Part shown: positions 1 through 7,796 of the stretch, piece after piece | Position numbering within the stretch: position 1 is the stretch's first letter | Layout: every line of letters starts with the position of its first letter | Assembly: GCA_934215405.1 (NCBI GenBank) | Contig: CAKPZU010000046.1 | Span: 1 to 15,261, forward strand | Reading direction: 5' to 3' | DNA from: an uncultured Bacilli bacterium | Lineage (GTDB): Bacteria; Bacillota_I; Bacilli_A; RFN20; CAG-631 | DNA length: 15,261 bases | The notes under the pieces: generated by a model | Told to the model about the DNA's origin: nothing | Databases searched by the model: none | Seen by the model: the letters and a program-made list of their open reading frames with translations, nothing else | Position numbers and translations under genes: made by a program

Positions 1-2
1 TT

Positions 3-73
3 CCCACAGTTTATTTTAAAGTTTTTTTTAACTTTTTTCGGCTCCCCACAAAAACCCACAGTTTATTTTAAAG
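3..73. repeat. Pair of 19-bp direct repeats at left edge, possible IS end
   Basis: The 19-bp unit CCCACAGTTTATTTTAAAG occurs at 3-21 and again at 55-73, 52 bp apart. Read on the minus strand, the second copy is preceded by GGCTCTTT, which resembles the start of ISL3-family terminal repeats. That family assignment is from memory and weak. No transposase is visible, and the rest of any element would lie left of the window. Confidence 0.5.
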
Positions 74-84
74 AGCCCTTTTTT
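40..84 (+). terminator. Possible rho-independent terminator at left edge
   Basis: GGCTC (40-44) can pair with GAGCC (73-77), followed by C and six T (79-84) on the plus strand. The 28-nt loop is long for an intrinsic terminator. If real, it would end a plus-strand transcript entering from outside the window and converging on the AAA ATPase gene. The same bases overlap the second copy of the direct repeat, so it may instead be part of a mobile-element end. Confidence 0.3.
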
Positions 85-87
85 ACT

Positions 88-1494
88 TTATAAATCAAAT
101 AAATCATCAATTGTTAATAATTTAACATTATAATTTTTACTTTCTTCAATTACTGTTTTACTATAACCACTTTTTACAAAAATATAATAGTATTTTTCTG
201 TAATATTTGAAAATATATTACTAGCACAAATTAAATCATTAAATTCAGATAAATCAAATATTTCATTTTTAAATTTACACTCGCAAAAAATACCCTTATT
301 ATCTTTAATACCCATTATATCTATATCATCTTGTTTCTTTTTTAAAGGATTATTTCCCCACCATTTCGAAAGACCATTGGGAATAAAAGGAAGTTTACCA
401 TTTCTTGCTAAAATAACTAAATATTGTAAACAAACAGTTTCAAAAGCAATGCCAAGAACTGATGGTATTTCATTAAAAATTTTATCTGTATATTCCTTTG
501 CACCAATTAACGAAAGAATTGAAGCATTCGAAAAAACATATTTATACCAAAAACGAAAATAAAAATCAGATAAAACATATATAGATTTTTTTGAATTCAA
601 ATTTTCCCCATAAGGGATTTGTTTTGTTACTATTCTAACTTCTTGTAAATTTTTAATATAGCTAGAACATTTTGATGTTTCTTCATTAATTTTGCTAGCA
701 ATTTCATTAAACTTTGATGAACCAGTAGCAATGGCTTCAATTATACTATTATAAATTGTTGGCTCACGAAATTCTTGCTTTAATAGTAATTGTGGTTCTT
801 CATTTAATAGTCCAACATCATTAAAAATGTTTTTTTCTATATTTTCTTTAATTGAAATATTATCATTAAAAACCTTTAAATAATATGGTATACCTCCAAG
901 TATACAATAAGCTGTAATTTTATCAACATTCGAATAATTTTTATAAAAATTTGCAGCTTGCAAATATGTTAATGGCTTTAACTCCATATTGGCAGTTCTT
1001 CTTCCATAAAGAGGACTACTATATCCTAATACTTCATTAAGCATAAAACTTACACTGCTACCACATAAAACAAGCATTACATTTAATGACTGCCATTTGT
1101 GATCAATCGTATTTTGCAAGATACTTTTAATTGTTGGATATTCCTTAGCAATAAATGGGAATTCATCAATAATTATACATACTTTTTCATTTGGATTTTT
1201 ATCTAATTTAATCTTTATTTTTTCAGTGAGTAATGATATTGCATCAGCCCAATCAATAGCAGTCGGAATATAATCCATTTTAAAATAATCTTGAATCTGC
1301 TTAGTAAATTCTTTAATATTTAAAGTAGTATTTTTTTCTTGGCAAATATAATAAAAGCAATTATATTTTTTACTAAATTCAGTCAAAAGAGTTGTTTTCC
1401 CAACTCTTCTTCTCCCATAAAGAACTAAAAATTCAAATTTGTTTGAAAAATATAACTTTTCTATTTCTTTTAATTCATTATCTCTTCCAATCAT
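88..1494 (-). CDS. AAA ATPase of the archaeal-ATPase/DUF234 type
   Basis: This 468-aa cytoplasmic protein is a P-loop ATPase of the Archaeal_ATPase (PF01637) plus DUF234 architecture, common in gut Firmicutes and archaea, whose biological role is unsettled. Seen in the sequence: Walker A GRRRVGKTT at residues 27-35, Walker B VCIIIDEF at 105-112, a sensor-like stretch LVLCGSS near 141-147, a probable winged-helix segment around 245-295, and a C-terminal domain from about 310. That last domain carries DDIDIMG (389-395) and ECK (405-407), a pattern like the D...ExK core of PD-(D/E)xK nucleases. The start is supported by AGAGGTGAT just upstream. The gene has its own promoter in the 63-bp gap after the glycoside hydrolase gene. 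Family recognition is firm; nuclease activity is inference. Confidence 0.9.
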   Translation of the reverse strand: MIGRDNELKEIEKLYFSNKFEFLVLYGRRRVGKTTLLTEFSKKYNCFYYICQEKNTTLNIKEFTKQIQDYFKMDYIPTAIDWADAISLLTEKIKIKLDKNPNEKVCIIIDEFPFIAKEYPTIKSILQNTIDHKWQSLNVMLVLCGSSVSFMLNEVLGYSSPLYGRRTANMELKPLTYLQAANFYKNYSNVDKITAYCILGGIPYYLKVFNDNISIKENIEKNIFNDVGLLNEEPQLLLKQEFREPTIYNSIIEAIATGSSKFNEIASKINEETSKCSSYIKNLQEVRIVTKQIPYGENLNSKKSIYVLSDFYFRFWYKYVFSNASILSLIGAKEYTDKIFNEIPSVLGIAFETVCLQYLVILARNGKLPFIPNGLSKWWGNNPLKKKQDDIDIMGIKDNKGIFCECKFKNEIFDLSEFNDLICASNIFSNITEKYYYIFVKSGYSKTVIEESKNYNVKLLTIDDLFDL

Positions 1495-1524
1495 AATTTA
1501 ATCACCTCTTAGTTAATTACGATT

Positions 1525-1553
1525 ATTATAATCTAAATCTAGTAAATTTACAA
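1525..1553 (-). promoter_or_regulatory. Sigma-A-type promoter of the AAA ATPase gene
   Basis: On the minus strand TTGTAA (1553-1548) and TATAAT (1530-1525) are separated by exactly 17 bp. The -10 is about 30 bp upstream of the start codon. The promoter begins only 4 bp after the stop of the upstream gene, so the ATPase can be transcribed independently. Confidence 0.65.
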
Positions 1554-1557
1554 TATA

Positions 1558-2997
1558 TTATTTATAAAGCCTTAACATATATGCTTTACAACTATTATCA
1601 TCACACTTAAAGCGTTTAGTTAATTCTTCATAATTAATAATTAATTGATTATTTTTAATAATGTTTATTTTATTAGTTACATCTCTTCTTGATTTATTCA
1701 TCAAATTAACTAAAACTATTTTAGAAAAATTAACATCTTCGGTAAATTTTACTTTAAGTGTTTTTATTTGATTTGAAAAAATTGCAATATTTTTAACAAC
1801 TTGATTAATTTTAACGCTAACATCAACTAAATACTTATCATCATTTTCATAATTAATTCTTTTAAATGTTCCAATTGCATAATTGTTATTTAAATCCTTA
1901 CAACAAACAACATATGGGACTTCTTTAATAGCTTTTACCTTTGGTAAAGAGGTATTTCTTGCAACACGAGCAGGACATAATTGCTTAACAGTAGCATTTG
2001 TTACATTATCCCACCAATAACCTCCAAATGAATATTCATCTAAAAATTGCTCTTTAGATGTTCTTAAAGCAGTCTTTGTAAAGACTGGTGAAATACGTCT
2101 ATAGTTAATAGCAGCCTTTACCTCATTACATTTAAAGTTAAAATTAATATTTTTTGGTGTTGCAATAACTGTTGAATATGGCGTTCTTTCAATACCATAT
2201 GAACAATTTAATACTGCTGCTAAATATAATTCATCCTCAGCATTAATAATAGCATTGCTTTTCTTTAATAAATAAGTTAAACGAGCAAGTGTAGAATTAG
2301 TTGATAATTCCTCAGTAACATCATAGCTTCTAAATACCTCTGAAAATTTTGTTACTTTATCAATGTAATTAAACATTTCCTTATTCCAAGGAAACATATA
2401 TTTATATTGTTCTTCCTCACCATTATTAAAGCCATTTACAGGATTAATACACATAGCATTTTCAATAATTAATTCAGGATAATATTTTTTAGTTAGCCTT
2501 ACTAGCATTTTTCTATATTTTACATCATTACAATAAATTCCCCAGTCAACCTTCCAATACATAATGTTAGCATATTTTGACCAAAGTAATCTTTCCTTAA
2601 AGAAATCTTTTAATTCTTCAATTGATTTAGAATAATCGTTTTCATATCCTTGAGCACAAACCCAAATACCTACACCCTTCCAGCCATATGATTTTATTTT
2701 ATCGACCATTTGCTTTAATTTTTCTTTTGGTGAATTTACAAATGATGGAAAACGATCTTCTCTTATAATATGTGAAGCAAAAGGATAATTTTCTTTAACA
2801 TTATAGCTATACGGCACATCCCAGCCATCATCTAAAACAAATATTAGATCCTTTCTTTCATCTTTATAATTGTTAACTAAACCATTAACATCATTAAATA
2901 AAGCATTTTCATCTAAATAATCTCTGTTTGAAACATCCTTAGTATGGCATAAAAAATTTTGTGCTTGCCATGTGCAATAATAATCATATGTTCTCAT
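1558..2997 (-). CDS. Glycoside hydrolase, GH27/GH36-like (clan GH-D) fold
   Basis: A 479-aa protein without signal peptide or membrane segment, so probably cytoplasmic. It resembles alpha-galactosidase-type (melibiase-like) TIM-barrel enzymes. LDDGWD lies near residues 55-60 and GWKGVGIWV at 105-113. YWKVDWG at 147-153 has D151 placed like the clan's catalytic nucleophile in a K-x-D context, and FRSYDV at 222-227 has D226 placed like the acid/base of GH27 RxxDD motifs. The C-terminal 130 residues look like the beta-sandwich usual in these enzymes. I place the start at 2997 rather than at an ATG 21 bases further upstream (3018), because the Shine-Dalgarno AAGGAG sits 6 nt before 2997 and would lie inside the longer reading frame. 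It follows the phosphodiesterase lipoprotein gene but has its own promoter. Exact substrate is unknown. Confidence 0.7.
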   Translation of the reverse strand: MRTYDYYCTWQAQNFLCHTKDVSNRDYLDENALFNDVNGLVNNYKDERKDLIFVLDDGWDVPYSYNVKENYPFASHIIREDRFPSFVNSPKEKLKQMVDKIKSYGWKGVGIWVCAQGYENDYSKSIEELKDFFKERLLWSKYANIMYWKVDWGIYCNDVKYRKMLVRLTKKYYPELIIENAMCINPVNGFNNGEEEQYKYMFPWNKEMFNYIDKVTKFSEVFRSYDVTEELSTNSTLARLTYLLKKSNAIINAEDELYLAAVLNCSYGIERTPYSTVIATPKNINFNFKCNEVKAAINYRRISPVFTKTALRTSKEQFLDEYSFGGYWWDNVTNATVKQLCPARVARNTSLPKVKAIKEVPYVVCCKDLNNNYAIGTFKRINYENDDKYLVDVSVKINQVVKNIAIFSNQIKTLKVKFTEDVNFSKIVLVNLMNKSRRDVTNKINIIKNNQLIINYEELTKRFKCDDNSCKAYMLRLYK

Positions 2998-3003
2998 ATT
3001 TAA

Positions 3004-3009
3004 CTCCTT
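3004..3009 (-). promoter_or_regulatory. Ribosome binding site that fixes the glycoside hydrolase start
   Basis: AAGGAG on the minus strand lies 6 nt upstream of the ATG at 2997. It falls inside the 21-base in-frame extension beginning at 3018, where no comparable site precedes the ATG. This favours the shorter protein. Confidence 0.75.
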
Positions 3010-3025
3010 TTTAAACATTTTAAAT

Positions 3026-3054
3026 ATTTTACATTATTATTTATAAATATACAA
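3026..3054 (-). promoter_or_regulatory. Probable promoter of the glycoside hydrolase gene
   Basis: TTGTAT (3054-3049) and TAAAAT (3031-3026) on the minus strand are spaced 17 bp, with the -10 about 28 bp before the corrected start codon. The background is very AT-rich, so some such matches arise by chance. Confidence 0.55.
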
Positions 3055-3064
3055 ATCACTATTA

Positions 3065-3103
3065 AAGAAATAAATGCTAGTTTTTGTTATTTAAGAAGCA
3101 TTT
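3065..3103 (-). terminator. Weak terminator-like hairpin after the lipoprotein gene
   Basis: AAATGCT (3103-3097) can pair with AGCATTT (3078-3072) on the minus strand across an 18-nt loop, followed by ATTTCTTT. The stem overlaps the end of the upstream coding sequence. It is AT-rich with a broken T-run, so termination would be partial at best. Confidence 0.3.
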
Positions 3104-4764
3104 TTATAATACTCTTTCATTTTGTTAACATCATTCTCATCAAATGACCTTTTAAATTTAATAAAATCATCAATTAAAAAATCACATGTTTGATTGTATA
3201 AGCCATCATAATTGTTGCCTATAGTAAAGTCAAAATCCCCAACAAATGAATTACTTCCTGTAATTGCTATTTTTGTTTTTAAGTTAAAATCTAAATATGT
3301 TGATAATGTTTTACTATCCTTATCATATGAAATTATTAAATGATACCATTTTTTCTCATAATCACTTATAGTATTAAATGCTTCATTCTTAGTATTATTA
3401 CCAGAGCCAACACTAATTTTAATATCATCCCTTCTATAAGCGACTGTTAAGCCTTTATTAGTACCTAAAGCCCAATCCTTATTAGTAAATATAACTGGAT
3501 CATTTCCATCAATTATTTTATGATTTACCATTAAATATGCTGAAAGAGTAAAGCTTTCATTATCATTAAATTTCAAATAAGGCATCTTTAAATAATTTTC
3601 TGTATTTAAATTTAATGCTTCTCCTAAAATACCTTCCTTATATATTGGAATATTTACCATTGTTGCAGAATTATTAGATGCTATATCATTAACATTTTTA
3701 TCAAATGTATGATAAAGCTCAATATCATTTTTATTAAAATAATTATATAAGCCATTTGCGGCCTGTAAAGCAGGTGTTTTAATAATTAAATCCTCATCAA
3801 TTAAATAATCAGATTTTTGTGGTGGAGTCATATTGCTTTTAAACAAATTAAGTGGAATATATGAATCCCAGTTTTCACCCTTTTTAGCATTTAAATAATA
3901 AGATACAATAGAAGGAATATCTCTAACCTTCATATTTTTAATTTCTGTTTTATTAATATCCTTATTTCTAATTCCACAAAATACATATTTTTCAACATCA
4001 CTTAAGCCACCATGAGAATTATTTAGTCCACCATGATCTGATGTTACGATAAATAATGTATCATCAATTCTATTTAACTCAACTAATTGATTATATATAG
4101 CTTCTATATTTCCATCAATTGCCTTTAAAGCATCATAATATGTATTACTTGCATAGCCATACCCATGTCCTGCATGGTCAACGCTATCAAATTGTACGAA
4201 TAATAGCTTAGGATCATTTTCCTTTAAATATGTATTTATTGAAGCAGTTAAAACATCATCATCGCTATGTGTTGCCTTATAGACACCTATTTTATCTTCA
4301 ACTATTCCAACATTAATAGCATTCCAGTTACAAAATGAAGCTAATGTTGCATCATTATATGTATCTCTTACTAATTTAAAAATAGTTGGATATTTTTCAT
4401 AAATTGAATTAGCATTTACTTTAATTGAATCATTTGTAAAGCCATGAAATGATGGCATAACTCCAGTCATTATAGAACCCCAGCTTTGAGCACTAATTGT
4501 TGGATTTGATGTTAACACCTTCTTAGACGTAGCATAATCCTTAAAAATTCCTAATGTTTTAGGAGTTAATTCATCATTAAATTGATGACCAGCGCCATCA
4601 ACTCCTATAATAACTACTCTTCTATTGCTATAATCAATAGTTTCACTAACTTCATTTTCACTAACAGTACTACTAGTATTTTCATTATTGCTTGAAGTGT
4701 TATTTTGTGAGCAGCTAACTAAAGCAAGTACTGATGATAAAACAAGAATACTTTTCTTTTTCAT
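3091..4764 (-). CDS. Surface phosphodiesterase/alkaline-phosphatase-family lipoprotein with LamG-like tail
   Basis: A 558-aa exported lipoprotein. Residues 1-18 form a lysine-rich, hydrophobic signal ending in the lipobox LVSC, so C18 should be lipidated. A Ser/Asn/Thr-rich linker follows to about residue 45. Residues 48-310 match the type I phosphodiesterase/nucleotide pyrophosphatase branch of the alkaline phosphatase superfamily: metal-binding D56 in VDG, likely nucleophile S91 in PTISAQSWGSIMTG, D193 and H197 in FDSVDHAGHG, D243-H244 in TSDHGG, and H251. Residues about 350-555 look like a concanavalin/LamG-type jelly roll (WYHLIISYD, and IDDFIKFKRS near the end). The start at 4764 is chosen because AAGGAGA lies 6 nt upstream and a lipoprotein signal begins there. 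An in-frame ATG at 4830 would place 22 unlikely residues before the signal and overlap the promoter and neighbouring terminator. Substrate is unknown. Confidence 0.85.
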   Translation of the reverse strand: MKKKSILVLSSVLALVSCSQNNTSSNNENTSSTVSENEVSETIDYSNRRVVIIGVDGAGHQFNDELTPKTLGIFKDYATSKKVLTSNPTISAQSWGSIMTGVMPSFHGFTNDSIKVNANSIYEKYPTIFKLVRDTYNDATLASFCNWNAINVGIVEDKIGVYKATHSDDDVLTASINTYLKENDPKLLFVQFDSVDHAGHGYGYASNTYYDALKAIDGNIEAIYNQLVELNRIDDTLFIVTSDHGGLNNSHGGLSDVEKYVFCGIRNKDINKTEIKNMKVRDIPSIVSYYLNAKKGENWDSYIPLNLFKSNMTPPQKSDYLIDEDLIIKTPALQAANGLYNYFNKNDIELYHTFDKNVNDIASNNSATMVNIPIYKEGILGEALNLNTENYLKMPYLKFNDNESFTLSAYLMVNHKIIDGNDPVIFTNKDWALGTNKGLTVAYRRDDIKISVGSGNNTKNEAFNTISDYEKKWYHLIISYDKDSKTLSTYLDFNLKTKIAITGSNSFVGDFDFTIGNNYDGLYNQTCDFLIDDFIKFKRSFDENDVNKMKEYYKNAS

Positions 4765-4770
4765 TGTATT

Positions 4771-4777
4771 TCTCCTT
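4771..4777 (-). promoter_or_regulatory. Ribosome binding site that fixes the lipoprotein start
   Basis: AAGGAGA on the minus strand lies 6 nt before the ATG at 4764. Together with the signal peptide beginning there, it rules out the longer reading from 4830. Confidence 0.8.
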
Positions 4778-4797
4778 ATAAAAGTGTATTTAAATAT

Positions 4798-4830
4798 ATT
4801 ATACATTATATTCAGGATTTTTAAAGTCAA
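4798..4830 (-). promoter_or_regulatory. Probable promoter of the lipoprotein gene
   Basis: TTGACT (4830-4825) is followed by two overlapping-spaced TATAAT boxes at 4810-4805 and 4803-4798, with spacers of 14 and 21 bp. Neither spacing is ideal. A TTTAAA just downstream of TTGACT gives 16 bp to the second TATAAT. The promoter starts immediately after the ATPase terminator, which suits a new transcription unit. Confidence 0.5.
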
Positions 4831-4864
4831 AAAAAAAATCTTAGTAATATTTAACTAAGATTTT
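4829..4864 (-). terminator. Intrinsic terminator of the P-type ATPase gene
   Basis: On the minus strand AAAATCTTAGT (4864-4854) pairs perfectly with ACTAAGATTTT (4845-4835) around an 8-nt loop, followed by a run of T (4834-4829). The TAG stop codon at 4857-4855 is inside the upstream arm, so translation ends within the hairpin. Confidence 0.8.
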
Positions 4865-7608
4865 ATATTTTTTGTCTTTAATTTTAAAACTAATACAACT
4901 ATTTCATGAGCAATTAAAGGTAGAATTGAAAGTATTGCTGTTACTATCCACTCAACTAAATTCAAATTGAATGTTGAAAATACATCTCTAATTCCTGGAA
5001 CCTCAATAACTAATAATTGTAAAGAAATTCCTAAAACAAAAGCAATTAATAGCATAATGTTTTTACTCTTAAAGACACTTACGAAACTCTTTTTAACATT
5101 ACTCATACCTATCATATGGAATAATTCGCTAAAGGCCAATGTTGTAAAGGCCATAGTTTGAGCTTGATGTAATATGTCAGGATTACTAACATATAATTCT
5201 TTTATTTCTTTAATTGAATATACATTATGTAGCCAGCCACATGTAAAGTAAGCAATAATAACTGAAATTGTAATAATAGCTCCATAGCCAATAGTTAAGG
5301 CTAAACCACCATTAGCAAAGATACTATCATTTGGATTACGAGGCTTATCCTTCATTATGTTTTCATCTTTTCTTTGCATACCTAAAGCAATGGCAGGAAG
5401 TGAATCAGTAATTAAATTTACCCATAATAAATGAATAGCAATTAATGGAGCTGGTAAGCCAATAATTATTAATATAAACATAGCAAGTACTTCAGCAATA
5501 TTACTTCCTAGTAAGAAGAATACCGTTTTTCTAATGTTACTATAAATACCTCTTCCTTCTTCAACAGCTTTTTCAATTGAAGAGAAGTTATCATCTGATA
5601 AAACCATATCAGCTGCGCCTTTTGCAACATCTGTTCCAGTAATACCCATAGCAATCCCAATATCAGCGGCCTTTAAGCTTGGAGCGTCATTAACACCATC
5701 ACCAGTCATTGCACAAATATTACCAAGTGCTTTAAATGCTTTAACAATAGAAACCTTATTCTCTGGTGAAACACGAGCAAATACACGAGCTGTTTTACAA
5801 ACTTCTTTTAACTGCTCATCAGTCATTTTATCAACATCAGCACCAGTATAGCATTGACTAATATCATCACATATTTGAAGAGATTTAGCAACAGCATAGG
5901 CAGTATCTTTATGGTCACCTGTAATCATAACTGTAGTAACTCCAGCCTCCTTTAGCTTTAAAACAGCTGGAAGTGCTTCCTTACGAGGTGGATCTATCAT
6001 AGCAACAAGACCTACAAATGTTAAATCAACCTCATCCATTGCATCGCTTTCTTTATAAGCTAAAGCTAAAACTCTTAATGCTTTTGAAGCAAAATAAGCA
6101 TTGGCCTTATAAATATTATCAATGTCCTCTTTAGTTATTTTACGAACCTTACCATTTTCATAAATATTTATAGTATATTTTAAAATACTATCTAAAGCAC
6201 CTTTTGTATAAACAATATAACCATTTTCTTTTTGATGCTTTGTTGACATCATTTTACGAACGCTATCAAATGGATATTCATCAACTCTATTTTCATCTGC
6301 TTCTATTATTTTTTTATTTAAACCAAATTCATTTGCAAAGTTAACTAAAGCTATCTCTGTTGGATCACCATATACGCCTTCATCAACAGCAGCATTTGAG
6401 CATAAGCTCATTCCTTTAGCTAAAAGCTTTAATTCATTATTATTTGATTCCTTGTTAAAATCATTTTCATTATATATAGTATTATTTACATAAGCCTCTA
6501 AAACAGTCATCTTATTTTGTGTTAATGTTCCTGTTTTATCTGAGCATACAACACTTACTGCTCCTAATGTTTCAACGCTTGGTAATTTTCTAACTATTGT
6601 ATTAGCTTTTACCATTCTTTGAACGCCAATAGCTAAAACTATTGTTACAACTGCCGGTAAGCCCTCAGGAATTGCTGCAACTGCTAGTGAAATAGATGAT
6701 AATAATGCTTCAATATAAGCTTCTATTAATAATTGCTTGCCATCAACAAAAATCCAAATAATATCAACAAGTAAAACTAATACAACTATTGCTAAGGTTA
6801 AAATCCCAAGCACCTTTGATAGCTTTGCTAAAACCTTTTGAAGTGGAGTAAGTTCATCCTCTTCATTATCAATAGATGTGGCAATTTTACCAATTTGTGT
6901 ATCCATACCAGTACTAATTACAATGCCCTTTCCTCTACCATAGGAAACGTTTGTTGACATATAAGCACAATTGACTCTATCGCCAATTCCTACATCACTT
7001 GTAAAAACAACATCACTTTTCTTTAAAACTGGAACTGATTCACCAGTTAATGACGATTCATTAACTTTTAAATTAATTGCTTCAACTAATCTAATATCAG
7101 CACCAATTGTATCGCCCTCTTCTAAAACAATAACATCACCAACTACTAAATCAGATGATTTAATTTTTTGCTTTTTACCATCTCTTATAACTAAGCTCAA
7201 TGGCGATGACATTCTCTTTAAAGCATCAAGTGAATTTTGAGCTTTAATTTCTTGAATTGTACCAATAATTGCATTTATTATAATTACAGCCAAAATAATA
7301 ATAACATCAGGCCAGTCTCCAGTTTGAGTAAATGAAAATGTACCGCCCTCTTTAATTACCTTAATAGTATCGTAAATTGAAACGCCAATAGTTACAGCAA
7401 TGGCTGCAAATAAAACGAAAATCATTGGATCATTTAATTGAGCAAAGAAAATACTAATCCATGATTTTTTCTTTTTTTCAACCAATTCATTCTTACCATT
7501 TTCAAGCAATCTTTTTTCAGCTTCTTCTTGGCTTAAGCCACTACTTTGATTAGTTTTTAATTTTTCTTCGCATTCTTTAACGCCTAAGCACTCAAATTTT
7601 TCATTCAT
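4855..7608 (-). CDS. P2A-type cation-transporting ATPase, probable Mn2+/Ca2+ exporter
   Basis: A 917-aa membrane pump of full family length that exports divalent cations with ATP hydrolysis. Seen: N-terminal cation-ATPase domain (1-75), actuator loop TGES (188-191), M4 ion-site PEGLP (314-318), phosphorylation motif DKTGT with D357, nucleotide-domain KGA near 469-471, hinge TGDGVNDAP (635-643), M5 with N703 and E706, and M6 NLITDSLPA (731-739) with N731 and D735. PEGLP plus N-x-x-T-D in M6 is the SERCA/PMCA/PacL pattern, so Ca2+ or Mn2+ rather than Na+/K+ or heavy metals. The leader carries a manganese riboswitch, as in lactococcal YoaB and pneumococcal MgtA, which argues for Mn2+ export. The start is supported by AGGAGGAA just upstream. 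An intrinsic terminator overlaps the stop. Family is certain; the ion is inferred from the leader. Confidence 0.93.
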   Translation of the reverse strand: MNEKFECLGVKECEEKLKTNQSSGLSQEEAEKRLLENGKNELVEKKKKSWISIFFAQLNDPMIFVLFAAIAVTIGVSIYDTIKVIKEGGTFSFTQTGDWPDVIIILAVIIINAIIGTIQEIKAQNSLDALKRMSSPLSLVIRDGKKQKIKSSDLVVGDVIVLEEGDTIGADIRLVEAINLKVNESSLTGESVPVLKKSDVVFTSDVGIGDRVNCAYMSTNVSYGRGKGIVISTGMDTQIGKIATSIDNEEDELTPLQKVLAKLSKVLGILTLAIVVLVLLVDIIWIFVDGKQLLIEAYIEALLSSISLAVAAIPEGLPAVVTIVLAIGVQRMVKANTIVRKLPSVETLGAVSVVCSDKTGTLTQNKMTVLEAYVNNTIYNENDFNKESNNNELKLLAKGMSLCSNAAVDEGVYGDPTEIALVNFANEFGLNKKIIEADENRVDEYPFDSVRKMMSTKHQKENGYIVYTKGALDSILKYTINIYENGKVRKITKEDIDNIYKANAYFASKALRVLALAYKESDAMDEVDLTFVGLVAMIDPPRKEALPAVLKLKEAGVTTVMITGDHKDTAYAVAKSLQICDDISQCYTGADVDKMTDEQLKEVCKTARVFARVSPENKVSIVKAFKALGNICAMTGDGVNDAPSLKAADIGIAMGITGTDVAKGAADMVLSDDNFSSIEKAVEEGRGIYSNIRKTVFFLLGSNIAEVLAMFILIIIGLPAPLIAIHLLWVNLITDSLPAIALGMQRKDENIMKDKPRNPNDSIFANGGLALTIGYGAIITISVIIAYFTCGWLHNVYSIKEIKELYVSNPDILHQAQTMAFTTLAFSELFHMIGMSNVKKSFVSVFKSKNIMLLIAFVLGISLQLLVIEVPGIRDVFSTFNLNLVEWIVTAILSILPLIAHEIVVLVLKLKTKNIKS

Positions 7609-7629
7609 AAATATTCCTCCTCATTAAAG

Positions 7630-7708
7630 AAAAAAACAAGCATTTTGCCTGTCTTTATAAATAAATATTTATTCAAGACAGATATAGCATTTCTATATCT
7701 AAGTCTTG
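7630..7708 (-). promoter_or_regulatory. Riboswitch expression platform: terminator with competing helices
   Basis: On the minus strand AAAGACAGGCA (7656-7646) pairs with TGCTTGTTTTT (7642-7632, two G-U pairs) around AAA, ending in a T-run to 7630: an intrinsic terminator. AAGACA (7655-7650) can instead pair with TGTCTT (7680-7675), giving an antiterminator. GTCTTG (7679-7674) plus CTATATCT (7687-7680) can instead pair with CAAGAC (7708-7703) plus AGATATAG (7700-7693), which takes bases from the aptamer's closing stem. Ligand binding that protects CAAGAC would free GTCTTG to block the terminator, an ON-switch. The pairings are visible; the mechanism is inferred. Confidence 0.7.
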
Positions 7709-7790
7709 ATGTTACATCTAGCTTCCGGATGAATGTTTCATCGTGTTGTCGAAAGCTATAACCTATTAAGGCCATCTACTCCCTTAGCGC
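7699..7790 (-). promoter_or_regulatory. yybP-ykoY manganese riboswitch aptamer
   Basis: The minus-strand leader of the P-type ATPase matches the yybP-ykoY (Mn2+) aptamer element by element. P1 is CTAAG (7787-7783) with CTTAG (7703-7699). The conserved GGAGTAG follows P1. A short P2 GGCC/GGTT comes next, then an AGCTT/AAGCT stem enclosing the hairpin GATGAAACATTCATC and CCGG. Last are a third hairpin GATGTAACATC and the conserved CAAGAC before P1 closes. Order and spacing agree with the Lactococcus lactis aptamer as I remember it. The context, upstream of a PacL-type ATPase, is the classic one for this class. A covariance-model search would settle it. Confidence 0.85.
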
Positions 7791-7796
7791 AATAAA

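Noticed and set aside
1..93. Plus-strand frame open from the left edge to a stop at 91-93
   Set aside because: The 30 codons are low-complexity, built on the direct repeat, and overlap the hairpin. There is no basis for calling a gene end.
2998..3018. Start of the glycoside hydrolase at 3018
   Set aside because: The clear Shine-Dalgarno AAGGAG lies inside this extension, correctly spaced for the ATG at 2997.
4765..4830. N-terminal extension of the phosphodiesterase lipoprotein starting at 4830
   Set aside because: It lies over the promoter and the T-run of the neighbouring terminator, lacks a ribosome binding site, and would bury the lipoprotein signal peptide.
6971..7240. Plus-strand open frame opposite the P-type ATPase, and similar ones at 377-562, 4967-5161, 7941-8153, 9051-9254 and 9300-9536
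   Set aside because: Each lies antisense to a well supported gene, has no domain or signal I recognise, and no convincing ribosome binding site.
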